Assembly (NCBI GenBank): GCA_022722495.1
Contig: JAIJLI010000003.1
Coordinates: 1-40,817, forward strand
Length of the DNA stretch: 40,817 nt
DNA from: Dialister sp.
Lineage (GTDB): Bacteria; Bacillota; Negativicutes; Veillonellales; Dialisteraceae
Direction: 5' to 3'
Below are positions 22,631 to 28,794 of the stretch, piece by piece. Both the position numbers and the translations under genes were made by a program. A model generated the notes under the pieces. The model had not been told where the DNA came from and made no database searches. It worked only from the letters and a program-made list of their open reading frames with translations. How positions within the stretch are numbered: the first letter of the stretch is position 1; each line of letters starts with the position of its first letter.

Positions 22631-23797
22631 ATGGCAACACTTAGACTATATTTAGATACAAGGGTAAAAAGGCAGGATGGTACGTTCTCCATCCGGCTTG
22701 CCGTCAACCATCACGGTGGGACTGCCTTCATATCCCTCAATCAATACTGCAAGAAAGATGAATGGGATAAAAGGTCTTGCAAGGTGCGCAAGCGTCCCGA
22801 TCGTGATGCTATCAACGATTTTCTTCTTGACCGTCTGAATTTCTATAATAGAATGATGATGAAGGCGCAATGCAGGGAAACATACCGGGGCGATATTACG
22901 GCTAGGGAACTCCGGGACTTAATCATGCTTGAAGCTGAGCCTGCAAGGGAAAAAGTAGCCCTGCTTCGAGATGGCTTCATTGCCTACGAGGGGAGAAACA
23001 TAAAAGAGAACACGATAAACAGATATAAATATACTTGGGCAAAGATTGAAGCTTTCCTAGGGAAGGAAAAAGCGGCTCTGCTTACATACGATGAGATTAA
23101 TCGGTCTTGGCTTGAAGATTTCGATGCGTTCATGGCAAAGGAAGGCTTGTCTAGGAACACCAGAGCCAGCAGGATGCTCTGTGTCGCTGCTGTCTTCAAC
23201 TTGGCGATAGATAATGAGCAAACGAAAAACTACCCATTTCGCAGGTACAGTCTCCGGCTTGAAACAACGAAAAAGCGAGATTTGTCCGTTGAGGAAATCC
23301 GCTCTATCTTCGAAGCTGGTGGTGATGAACTGGTCGACATGTTCCTGCTGATGTTCCTGCTGATTGGTATCAATGTGAGTGACTTGTTTGCCTTGACAAA
23401 TGAGAATATCGTCCGTGGAAGACTGGAATACGACCGAGCGAAGACTGGCAGGCATTACTCCATCCTTCTTCATCCAGAAGCTCTCCGAATCATCGAGAAG
23501 TACAAAGGGGAAAAGAAGCTGCTTCGTTTCTCGGAGCATTTCAGGAACGTTGATGTTGCAACGGTCATGATTAATAAGAAACTCGCAAAGGTTCGCCCAG
23601 GGCTTACTACGTACTACGCTCGCCATACGTGGGCTTCTATTGCCTTCAACATTGGTATACAAAAGGACGTGGTGTCGCTTGCGCTGGGTCACTCGTTCGG
23701 TGTCCGGGTAACTGACACCTACATCAATGCAGACTTGTCTCGAGTGGACGATGCCAACCGCAGGGTTATTGATTACGTGCTGTACGACAAAAAATAG
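22631..23797 (+). CDS. int: Tyrosine recombinase / phage integrase
   Basis: 388 residues: arm-binding-like N-terminus (MATLRLYLDTRVKRQDGTFSI), SAM-like core-binding domain (about 105-205) and catalytic domain. The nucleophile is Tyr364 (TDTYIN); other active-site residues are Lys271 (AKTGRH), Arg331 (YYARHTW) and His354 (LGHS). The usual first catalytic Arg is Asn248 (GINVSDLF), and the first His of HxxR is Tyr328. Loss of Arg I is known in the CTnDOT-type integrases of Bacteroidetes. It integrates and excises the phage; the gene is complete. Confidence 0.92.
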   Translation: MATLRLYLDTRVKRQDGTFSIRLAVNHHGGTAFISLNQYCKKDEWDKRSCKVRKRPDRDAINDFLLDRLNFYNRMMMKAQCRETYRGDITARELRDLIMLEAEPAREKVALLRDGFIAYEGRNIKENTINRYKYTWAKIEAFLGKEKAALLTYDEINRSWLEDFDAFMAKEGLSRNTRASRMLCVAAVFNLAIDNEQTKNYPFRRYSLRLETTKKRDLSVEEIRSIFEAGGDELVDMFLLMFLLIGINVSDLFALTNENIVRGRLEYDRAKTGRHYSILLHPEALRIIEKYKGEKKLLRFSEHFRNVDVATVMINKKLAKVRPGLTTYYARHTWASIAFNIGIQKDVVSLALGHSFGVRVTDTYINADLSRVDDANRRVIDYVLYDKK

Positions 23798-23826
23798 CCT
23801 TATTTCTTGCGAATTTGCCGCAGAAA

Positions 23827-23897
23827 CGGCTCAAATTGTTTTCGGGGATAGTTTTATATACTTACCACGTAAGCGGCTCAGAACGCAAAATTCGGGG
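23827..23897 (+). repeat. Paired CGGCTCA...TTCGGGG repeats after the integrase gene
   Basis: CGGCTCA is followed by TTCGGGG twice: 23827-23833/23841-23847 and 23874-23880/23891-23897. The second copy contains GCGGCTCAGAACGC (23873-23886), related to sites at 22584, 26667 and 38357. A CTTAC-CAC-GTAAG inverted repeat (23861-23873) lies between. Candidate integrase arm sites and part of attP. Confidence 0.45.
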
Positions 23898-23916
23898 TAA
23901 ATCGGGAAAAGAGCAT

Positions 23917-23984
23917 AAAAATACCCCAGCGGTGAAAAAGTCGAGCCGCTGGGGTAATAAGTGGAGACCACTTAAACATTCAGT
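23917..23984 (-). ncRNA. Predicted small RNA with own promoter and terminator
   Basis: The minus strand from about 23984 begins ACTGAATGTTTAAGTGG. A first hairpin (TAAGTGG/CCACTTA, 23958-23974) leaves about 10 bases single-stranded at the 5' end. A perfect 11-bp terminator stem TACCCCAGCGG/CCGCTGGGGTA (23922-23932 with 23946-23956) is then followed by TTTTT. The free 5' end is complementary to the AAACATTCAG motif in four phage leaders. The length is about 68 nt. It points toward the integrase gene and ends about 120 bases past its stop. Confidence 0.6.
23922..23956 (-). terminator. Rho-independent terminator with 11-bp stem
   Basis: Perfect stem with a 13-base loop. On the minus strand it is followed by TTTTTATG (23921-23914), a proper U-run. 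On the plus strand it is followed by AATAAG, so it is weaker for the integrase transcript. Confidence 0.8.
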
Positions 23985-23988
23985 GATG

Positions 23989-24020
23989 CAAAGGTACGCT
24001 TTTCCTTTGAAACCACCAAA
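23989..24020 (-). promoter_or_regulatory. Canonical Bacteroidetes promoter driving the small RNA
   Basis: TTTG at 24017-24020, a 20-base spacer, then TACCTTTG at 23989-23996 on the minus strand. There is no minus-strand gene between it and the terminator 35 bases further on, so its product should be a short RNA. Confidence 0.75.
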
Positions 24021-24188
24021 TTATTTGCCAAAAAATTTCTTCCTCAACAAATCATTGATAAATCGTGACTTGTTGGGCAATGCGTTGAGGAAAGGCATCA
24101 GGTCGTTGTCTATCTGTATGCCAACTAGCTTGACCGTTGCACCTGCACCCTTCTTCGTTCTCTTGATGTTTCTTCTATTATTCTCCAT
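24021..24188 (-). CDS. Ribbon-helix-helix-like DNA-binding protein (55 aa)
   Basis: ATG at 24186-24188 gives MENNRRNIKRTKKGAGA..., then VKLVGIQIDNDLMPFLNAL (strand plus helix 1) and NKSRFINDLLRKKFF (helix 2). This is the ribbon-helix-helix pattern with a basic N-terminal arm. An in-frame stop lies 15 bases upstream of the ATG, so the start is fixed. RHH proteins bind DNA as dimers of dimers and usually repress or guide relaxases and integrases. Adjacent to the small RNA promoter and the integrase, it may regulate either. Confidence 0.75.
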   Translation of the reverse strand: MENNRRNIKRTKKGAGATVKLVGIQIDNDLMPFLNALPNKSRFINDLLRKKFFGK

Positions 24189-24318
24189 ATCCGTGATTCT
24201 TTACTGGTTCTCCATTTACTCGCAAAAGGTTGCGCTGCTCGATCCTGCAATTCTTCGAGTACTTGCGTGGAGTGCCATCCTTCTTGCAGGTCTTGCCTTT
24301 ATATACCAGGCAAGGCAA
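24178..24318 (-). CDS. Possible small basic protein with TTG start (46 aa)
   Basis: The frame has no ATG; a TTG at 24316-24318 would give a Lys/Arg-rich product (YKGKTCKKDGTPRKYSKN...). Its stop overlaps the start of the RHH gene by 11 bases, and it lies in the same frame as the 57-aa gene upstream, after that gene's TGA. It could be a real coupled gene or a remnant of a longer protein. Confidence 0.3.
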   Translation of the reverse strand: MPCLVYKGKTCKKDGTPRKYSKNCRIEQRNLLRVNGEPVKNHGYGE

Positions 24319-24336
24319 TGAGTTGTATTCGTAGCC

Positions 24337-24510
24337 TCAATGTGAAAGAATCCAATCTTCAACCCTTATCGTATCGCAGTTGTCGCTGATATAATCGCCA
24401 ACCTTAACTGGGCTGTGCTCCGTAGCAAATTTCCTTGCCAGCATTACTCTTTCCTTCTCTGCCTTCACCCTGATTTCGTGCAGGGCTTTTCTGTACTCTT
24501 GTTCTGTCAT
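24337..24510 (-). CDS. Small hypothetical protein (57 aa)
   Basis: ATG at 24508-24510 overlaps the stop of the 155-aa gene by ATGA. The product MTEQEYRKALHEIRVKAEKE... has an N-terminal amphipathic helix and a small strand region (VKVGDYISDNCDTIRVEDW). Spacing supports a real gene. Function unknown. Confidence 0.55.
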   Translation of the reverse strand: MTEQEYRKALHEIRVKAEKERVMLARKFATEHSPVKVGDYISDNCDTIRVEDWILSH

Positions 24511-24974
24511 TGTCTTCTGTCTTTTTTAAATTGCCTATCTAACTTCGTTTTCATTCTGTTCATCTTGTGCTCAAGCCTGCCAATCTGCTTATAAGATAAC
24601 CACTCCGGCTTGATATTCAACTCCAGCCAGTACTGGCGCATTTCCTTGCAATGCCGGGCGATGCTCGGGAAATAGAGGTGTCGCTCGTATGGGTTGCGAA
24701 GGAAGTACTTGCAATCGGATAATAGACGACCAAGCATCATGTATTTATGCTTTTGTCCTTCTCCTAGACTGACAAGCCTTCCATTGTCCCCGATCCACAG
24801 CATTGCGCCTTCTCCCTTCCAATTAAAGTCGAAAGCCTTGCTTACCGGATAATAATAACCATCGAGCACTGTGCCTTCCTTGATGTCTCGCCCAATCTCT
24901 CGCAGGCAGGTTCTTCCCCAGCTGGTCGTTACCTCGACCACTGCTTGTGCTGGTATCTTGTCGTATTCCTTCAT
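24507..24974 (-). CDS. Hypothetical accessory protein (155 aa)
   Basis: Mixed N-terminal half with several Trp/Tyr residues (YYYPVSKAFDFNWKGEGAMLWIGDNGR, about 41-67) and a helical, very basic C-terminal half (QIGRLEHKMNRMKTKLDRQFKKDRRQ). Part of the leftward accessory group between lysis and integration genes, where lysogeny or anti-defence genes often sit. Family not recognised. Confidence 0.55.
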   Translation of the reverse strand: MKEYDKIPAQAVVEVTTSWGRTCLREIGRDIKEGTVLDGYYYPVSKAFDFNWKGEGAMLWIGDNGRLVSLGEGQKHKYMMLGRLLSDCKYFLRNPYERHLYFPSIARHCKEMRQYWLELNIKPEWLSYKQIGRLEHKMNRMKTKLDRQFKKDRRQ

Positions 24975-24981
24975 ATCTTCA

Positions 24982-25194
24982 TTATTTTTTCGTGAACGTA
25001 ATAGTAGTTATATTGCCGTCCTTAAAATGCTTTTCGTATCTCTTGGTTGCTTTATCATACAAGTATCCTCTCTTTATAAGATACTTCTTTCTATCTCTAA
25101 GCATCTGACTACCTTCAACGTATAAATAAGTACCCAAAACCTTAGTTGAACCATCAACCGCCTTGGTAAATGTCATAGTTTCTAAAATTTCCAT
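24982..25194 (-). CDS. Hypothetical accessory protein (70 aa)
   Basis: Small, strand-rich and basic (TKAVDGSTKVLGTYLYVEGSQ, then RDRKKYLIKRGYLYDKATKRYEKHFKDG). A hairpin with GCAA tetraloop (25210-25229) sits 15 bases before its start. It lies 7 bases upstream of the 155-aa gene. Function unknown. Confidence 0.5.
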   Translation of the reverse strand: MEILETMTFTKAVDGSTKVLGTYLYVEGSQMLRDRKKYLIKRGYLYDKATKRYEKHFKDGNITTITFTKK

Positions 25195-25209
25195 ATCTTG
25201 TTTCTTTGC

Positions 25210-25229
25210 GCTGGGGATTGCTCCCCAGC
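25210..25229 (-). promoter_or_regulatory. 8-bp stem-loop with GNRA tetraloop in the leader of the 70-aa gene
   Basis: GCTGGGGA and TCCCCAGC pair perfectly around a loop that reads GCAA on the minus strand. There is no U-run, so it is not a terminator. It may protect or regulate the message of the 70-aa gene. Confidence 0.5.
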
Positions 25230-25235
25230 TGGTTA

Positions 25236-25523
25236 TTAAAAATCACACTCGTAAGAGTATTGTTTCTTTAGCTTCTCCAAAGCGTTAGATGTAACGAAGT
25301 AAACATTATCAGAACACTCACCCTTCTTGATGCTTCTGTTCTCCTTTAGGCTCACTGGGTGGTTGAAACGTATCTCCCAACGGTTGCCAACACCTAATAT
25401 CAAGAAGTCCACTTCACGCTTGCGCTTGTCTAGTTCGGTCTCTTGGTACTCTCCACGCTTGAGGAACTTGTCTTCATCCTTAAAGTAACCTACTGCTTTC
25501 ATTCCGTTGATTGCTATTTCCAT
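25236..25523 (-). CDS. Hypothetical accessory protein (95 aa)
   Basis: Soluble, charged. Central strands FLILGVGNRWEIRFNHPVSL (about 41-60) and a C-terminal helix (NALEKLKKQYSY). It lies 17 bases after the 82-aa gene and before a hairpin. No known motif. Confidence 0.55.
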   Translation of the reverse strand: MEIAINGMKAVGYFKDEDKFLKRGEYQETELDKRKREVDFLILGVGNRWEIRFNHPVSLKENRSIKKGECSDNVYFVTSNALEKLKKQYSYECDF

Positions 25524-25540
25524 AACTCATCCCTCCTTTC

Positions 25541-25789
25541 TTACTTTGCGTATAATGTTATAATCAATCCTCTTCTGAGTGCGCAGCGGCAAGCGTCCAG
25601 ACCTGCCTTCAATGCTCGCTTGATGAACTTGTTGAAAAGTTCTGCACCTATGAGCTTCAAGATTCCGCTTACTCCTACGAGTGTGTTTATCTTCTTGCCA
25701 TCCTCTGTGCGTCCGAAGACCTTGATGCGAAAGTTTGAGTTGATAAACTTTGTAGTAAACTCTAAAACGTTTGAATTTGACTTTTTCAT
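25541..25789 (-). CDS. First gene of the leftward accessory group (82 aa)
   Basis: N-terminal strand region (NVLEFTTKFINSNFRIKVFGRTEDGKK), then a helical basic part (GAELFNKFIKRALKAGLDACRCALRRG). It has a canonical promoter (25864-25895), an operator-like palindrome on the start point, and a TAAACATTCAGT motif 38 bases before its ATG. This makes it the most heavily signposted small gene in the window. Function unknown. Confidence 0.6.
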   Translation of the reverse strand: MKKSNSNVLEFTTKFINSNFRIKVFGRTEDGKKINTLVGVSGILKLIGAELFNKFIKRALKAGLDACRCALRRGLIITLYAK

Positions 25790-25826
25790 TTTTAATTGGC
25801 TTGACCGTGTTGCCTAGGGCTTAGTT

Positions 25827-25838
25827 ACTGAATGTTTA
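25827..25838 (-). promoter_or_regulatory. TAAACATTCAGT leader motif
   Basis: Twelve bases complementary to the predicted RNA at 23917-23984, in the ~70-base leader of the 82-aa gene. Unlike the other three copies it is 38 bases from the start codon. Confidence 0.45.
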
Positions 25839-25840
25839 TT

Positions 25841-25895
25841 GTGCTTATCTCCTAAACACGATGCAAAGATATTAATATTTTTCGGTTCCACCAAA
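25841..25895 (-). promoter_or_regulatory. Promoter of the accessory group with operator on the start point
   Basis: TTTG (25892-25895), a 20-base spacer and TATCTTTG (25864-25871) form a canonical promoter. TGTTTAGGAGATAAGCAC (25841-25858) begins 5 bases further, in the same position as at the 10956 promoter. Confidence 0.75.
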
Positions 25896-25935
25896 ACTTT
25901 TCCCGAAAGATATTAATATTTTAACTTTTATTGGC

Positions 25936-25953
25936 TGTTTATGTCGTAAGCAT
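25936..25953 (+). promoter_or_regulatory. 17-bp operator-like site TGTTTATGTCGTAAGCA
   Basis: One of five TGTTTAT-N3-RTAAGCA copies. It lies about 40 bases upstream of the accessory promoter's -33 box, next to the 21-bp tandem repeats. Confidence 0.5.
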
Positions 25954-25972
25954 GGCTGTTTTTAGCTGATTT

Positions 25973-26014
25973 CGGCTATTTTCGGTACGCTTTCGGCTAT
26001 TTTCGGTACGCTTT
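25973..26014. repeat. Perfect 21-bp tandem repeat
   Basis: Two adjacent copies of a 21-base unit starting CGGCTATTTTCGGTACG (25973-25993, 25994-26014). They lie in the 398-base non-coding gap between accessory and spanin genes, preceded by related GGCTGTTT units at 25933 and 25954 and followed by an AT-rich stretch. Otherwise the gap holds the C-rich TCCCCTACCCC (26080-26090) and the terminator. Confidence 0.7.
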
Positions 26015-26120
26015 CCACACTCTATATAATAATAACCCGCACGCCTTAGTTTGAATGAATATATAATCTAACTCTCATATCCCCTACCCCTTTTCTCTCA
26101 ATGAAAAGTGTTCTCGGCAC

Positions 26121-26165
26121 AAAAATAGGGCAGAAAAACGCTCTCCTGCGCTTCCTGCCCTTTTA
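26121..26165 (-). terminator. Terminator of the late operon (bidirectional shape)
   Basis: GGGCAG (26128-26133) pairs with CTGCCC (26155-26160), with a further inner stem around GCGC/GCGT. On the minus strand it is followed by TATTTTTG, and on the plus strand by TTTT. It lies 23 bases after the spanin gene. Confidence 0.75.
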
Positions 26166-26187
26166 AAGATTGATATTATATTGAACC

Positions 26188-26709
26188 CTATTGAACTCTC
26201 TTTTTGATGCGCTCCTTTATCCAGCAAGCCGCAAAGATTGCCAGGAATAGTAATACGCAATCGCCAGCGAATAATCTTATCTTATGCCATGTGCCCACTG
26301 GCTTCTCTACCTCCTTGGTCTTGTATCGGTTAACGTAATACTTGACCTTTACGGTGTCGGTTACGAAAACATAGGTATCGCCTACGATGGTGTCTGTCTT
26401 GGTCGTTGTCTTCCATCTGGTGGTCGTAAGGTTGTGCCACCGCTCCTTGATTACGGTGTCGCCCTTGATGTACACCAGCACGCTGTCATGCTTGAATATG
26501 CTGTCGTACTGCCGGGTGTCCTGCCAGTGGATCTGCCGCTTGTTCACGCTGTCACGTCTTACACTGGTGTGTGCGCTGTCGTGATAGACCGTGTTATTTG
26601 TGGCTGATTTTGCGCAGGAACAGCCCAAAATCAAAAGTGGGGTAATTATAAGGACAGCGAAAAATAACGCCACAGAACGCAAATTTCGCCCTTTTCTTGA
26701 TTTTTCCAT
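26188..26709 (-). CDS. Putative unimolecular spanin (u-spanin)
   Basis: 173 residues: a basic N-terminus and hydrophobic signal end in the lipobox-like LILGC with Cys30. A periplasmic region (about 33-143), rich in Thr/Asp and strand-forming residues, follows. A C-terminal membrane span (about 145-164) and a basic tail (KERIKKRVQ) end the protein. An outer-membrane lipoprotein with an inner-membrane anchor is the T1 gp11 u-spanin layout. It would fuse the two membranes at the last step of lysis. It follows holin and endolysin directly. The alternative is a protein with two membrane anchors. Confidence 0.65.
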   Translation of the reverse strand: MEKSRKGRNLRSVALFFAVLIITPLLILGCSCAKSATNNTVYHDSAHTSVRRDSVNKRQIHWQDTRQYDSIFKHDSVLVYIKGDTVIKERWHNLTTTRWKTTTKTDTIVGDTYVFVTDTVKVKYYVNRYKTKEVEKPVGTWHKIRLFAGDCVLLFLAIFAACWIKERIKKRVQ

Positions 26710-26731
26710 ACTTTATTCGCTTTAATCATGA

Positions 26732-26749
26732 TGTTTATTACGTAAGCAT
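26732..26749 (+). promoter_or_regulatory. 17-bp operator-like site TGTTTATTACGTAAGCA
   Basis: Fourth copy of the TGTTTAT-N3-RTAAGCA family, overlapping the endolysin stop codon upstream of the spanin gene. No clear promoter is seen beside it. Confidence 0.4.
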
Positions 26750-27274
26750 ACTAATTTCCAAGGCTTGCTTGGCTCGCTTCAAATACTTCTCGCAAGCTGC
26801 CAGTCCGTTGTACCCTCCGTTTATCTTCCTGCGGATAGCCTTCAAGTTGTCTTGGTCTGCCAACTCGTTGCAGCCGAAAGTGTCGAATACCCACATCGAG
26901 GATTTCGTTGCTCCCAGAGAACGCTCCAGGAGTTCGGGACTGCCCACAACATCGAAGCCGCAATAATTGGCATATTTCCGGTAGTTGGCTCGCCCGGTAA
27001 TCTGTATCAATCCCCTTCCCTTGTACTTCACGCCATCGCCCTGCTGGGTGTTGCCGAGGTCTTTCCTGCCCTCGTAGGCTCTGCCGCTTGCCAGTTCCTT
27101 GGTGTATCTCAACTCTCCGCTTTCGTGGGCAATCTGTGCGAGATAGTGCGCCATCCTTAGTGGGGTATTGATGTGGAAATGCTCTGCCCATCCGTTGATG
27201 ATTGGCAGATAGGTATCTGCCCTGCTTCCTGCATTCGGCATTATCTTTATAAGTTGCGCCCTAGTTATCCTCAT
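26738..27274 (-). CDS. Endolysin, GH19 chitinase/lysozyme-like
   Basis: 178 residues. GH19 pattern: YLAQIAHESGELRYTKE (about 44-60), with Glu51 and Glu60 as probable catalytic acids, then GRAYEGRKDLGN (64-75) and KYKGRGLIQITGRANYRKY (83-101), typical of phage GH19 muramidases. There is no signal peptide, so export depends on the holin. It overlaps the holin gene by 14 bases. Confidence 0.9.
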   Translation of the reverse strand: MRITRAQLIKIMPNAGSRADTYLPIINGWAEHFHINTPLRMAHYLAQIAHESGELRYTKELASGRAYEGRKDLGNTQQGDGVKYKGRGLIQITGRANYRKYANYCGFDVVGSPELLERSLGATKSSMWVFDTFGCNELADQDNLKAIRRKINGGYNGLAACEKYLKRAKQALEISMLT

Positions 27275-27716
27275 TATCTCCTCCTTTCTTCCGCTCTTCC
27301 TTCATTATCTCGACAACCGCCTTCGCAATCTCGTCCTTATTCTCGAGGATTACCTGCATCGTGCGGTCCTGCTTGCGTATCTCTGCCTTCTCGTATGCCT
27401 TCTCCCGGATGCTCTTGAACTCGCACAGAAGAAGATACACCGTCCAGGCGATGGCGAACATAGGGAAGGGAGAGATAATGCACGTAGCCACGTCCATAAG
27501 CGAAGCGATACCGAATGTCGGGAAATACTTCTTCGCCTTGTCGCACGTCTTCTTTAGTCCAGTTGACGTTCTTGCAATATGCAGTTCCTTCGCCTTCTGT
27601 ATGCCTGCTATCAAGTCAATTGTCATCGCTATCAGAATTGTAGCGAAACAGATAAAAATTACTAGGGCGCACAGATATAGGTGGTGCACCTGAAAATCGT
27701 GAAATACTTCGCTCAT
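27261..27716 (-). CDS. Holin (phage holin family, Bacteroidales type)
   Basis: 151 residues with a first membrane span (about 13-36: LYLCALVIFICFATILIAMTI), a charged loop (KAKELHIARTSTGLKKTCDKAKK), one or two further spans (about 66-100) and a long charged cytoplasmic tail. The hydrophobic layout and a place directly before the endolysin are those of holins in this phage group. It sets the timing of lysis. Confidence 0.8.
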   Translation of the reverse strand: MSEVFHDFQVHHLYLCALVIFICFATILIAMTIDLIAGIQKAKELHIARTSTGLKKTCDKAKKYFPTFGIASLMDVATCIISPFPMFAIAWTVYLLLCEFKSIREKAYEKAEIRKQDRTMQVILENKDEIAKAVVEIMKEERKKGGDNEDN

Positions 27717-27734
27717 ATCAATTTATTTTTTTGG

Positions 27735-28220
27735 TTATTCCAATTTTTCCCAGTCAATGGTTACACCCTTTCCGATGATGTCTGCCGTCCACCTGCAGAA
27801 TGCCATACCCTCGTATCCGTCTGGATCACTGGCTACGGCAATAGCATACTGTACGCAGTCGCTCTCGGTCTTGATTACCTTTGGATAGAAGTCCGCATAA
27901 GCCATATTTGCCAAATAGAGAATATCCCCGATGGTTGCGCCCTTGGAGATTATCTCGTTGTTTGTCGCCAGCCGGATTTCGTCTACCGTCCATCGGTGGC
28001 TCGTTCCGTCTACGTTCTTCATCTGCTCGCTTGCCTTGATTGCTAGCTGCTTCGTGAAGTGGTAGCCGTGCTTGGCAACGTATGCAACATATCCGCTGGC
28101 TCCCATGAGTGCCTTGGCTGCCTTCTCGTATGGCAAGCCGTGGATGATGCCGCTCTCTTGGTGCTGGTGTCGCTCTTCCTCGCTATCGCAGGAATGGCGC
28201 AAAACGATGATTTTCTTCAT
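27735..28220 (-). CDS. Conserved phage protein of unknown function (161 aa)
   Basis: Soluble alpha/beta protein with HFTKQLAIKASEQMKNVDGTSHRWTVDEI (about 54-82), a phrase I have seen in proteins next to lysis genes of gut Bacteroidales phages. The N-terminus MKKIIVLRHSCDSEEERHQH is a strand followed by a His/Glu-rich helix. There is no assigned role. It lies 10 bases after the 156-aa gene. Confidence 0.6.
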   Translation of the reverse strand: MKKIIVLRHSCDSEEERHQHQESGIIHGLPYEKAAKALMGASGYVAYVAKHGYHFTKQLAIKASEQMKNVDGTSHRWTVDEIRLATNNEIISKGATIGDILYLANMAYADFYPKVIKTESDCVQYAIAVASDPDGYEGMAFCRWTADIIGKGVTIDWEKLE

Positions 28221-28230
28221 ATGCGCCCTC

Positions 28231-28701
28231 CTATCCTAGTTTGTCGAGTAATTGCTTGACCATGCCACGAATGCCGCTTATATCGCCCTCAAGTGCCTTG
28301 AAACGCTTTTCTGTTTCCTGCTTTTCCTTGATTGCTGGGTTCAAAGCTGCAAGCAGTTCCTCGCCCTTGGCTTTCCTCTCCTTGCTTGGCTCGTATGCCT
28401 TGATTATCTCATCGGCTTCATTTACCAATTTTCCAACTTCGGGCAAAAGGTCTGCCTTGTCGGTTGCCAGTACGATTTCGCCTGCAAAGGTAACTCCGAG
28501 GTGTTCGGGTATGGTGTAGATGGTCTGCTTTCCCTCCACCTCGATTGTTACGTCTCGCATTGACTGTCCGCTGCTGGAAATGGTTGCGATGCCAGTGTTG
28601 ATGTGCGGCTGGTTGTCTACGACCTTGCCTTCCTTAACTTCCACCGTCTGCTTGTCTAGCAGATAGACCGGGTGATTTCTCTGAATATTCTTAAATTCCA
28701 T
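28231..28701 (-). CDS. Conserved late protein (156 aa)
   Basis: The N-terminal half is strand-rich (HPVYLLDKQTVEVKEGKVVD; VTIEVEGKQTIYTIPEHLGV), and the C-terminal half is helical coiled-coil-like (SKERKAKGEELLAALNPAIK; FKALEGDISGIRGMVKQLL). This suggests a virion-associated or assembly protein. The preceding transcription unit ends in a terminator, yet no clear promoter is seen here. Confidence 0.55.
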   Translation of the reverse strand: MEFKNIQRNHPVYLLDKQTVEVKEGKVVDNQPHINTGIATISSSGQSMRDVTIEVEGKQTIYTIPEHLGVTFAGEIVLATDKADLLPEVGKLVNEADEIIKAYEPSKERKAKGEELLAALNPAIKEKQETEKRFKALEGDISGIRGMVKQLLDKLG

Positions 28702-28737
28702 AATGCGCTCTTTTTAAATAATTCGATAATAGACAAA

Positions 28738-28773
28738 AAGGGGTCTCACTGATAACACAGCGAGTTGCCCCTT
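28738..28773 (-). terminator. Strong terminator after the 276-aa gene
   Basis: On the minus strand AAGGGG (28768-28773) pairs with CCCCTT (28738-28743). The inner stem CTCGCTG/CAGTGAG extends it, and TTTTTG follows. Lies 22 bases after the stop. Confidence 0.85.
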
Positions 28774-28794
28774 GATAGATTTTGTTTAGACCGC

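Noticed and set aside
23815..24321. Plus-strand 168-codon frame with two hydrophobic segments
   Set aside because: Its hydrophobic C-terminus is the antisense of a convincing minus-strand RHH gene and a Lys-rich frame, and it contains the terminator hairpin in its first third. A shorter version from ATG 23986 keeps the leader-like motif and is mentioned as the alternative to the small RNA.
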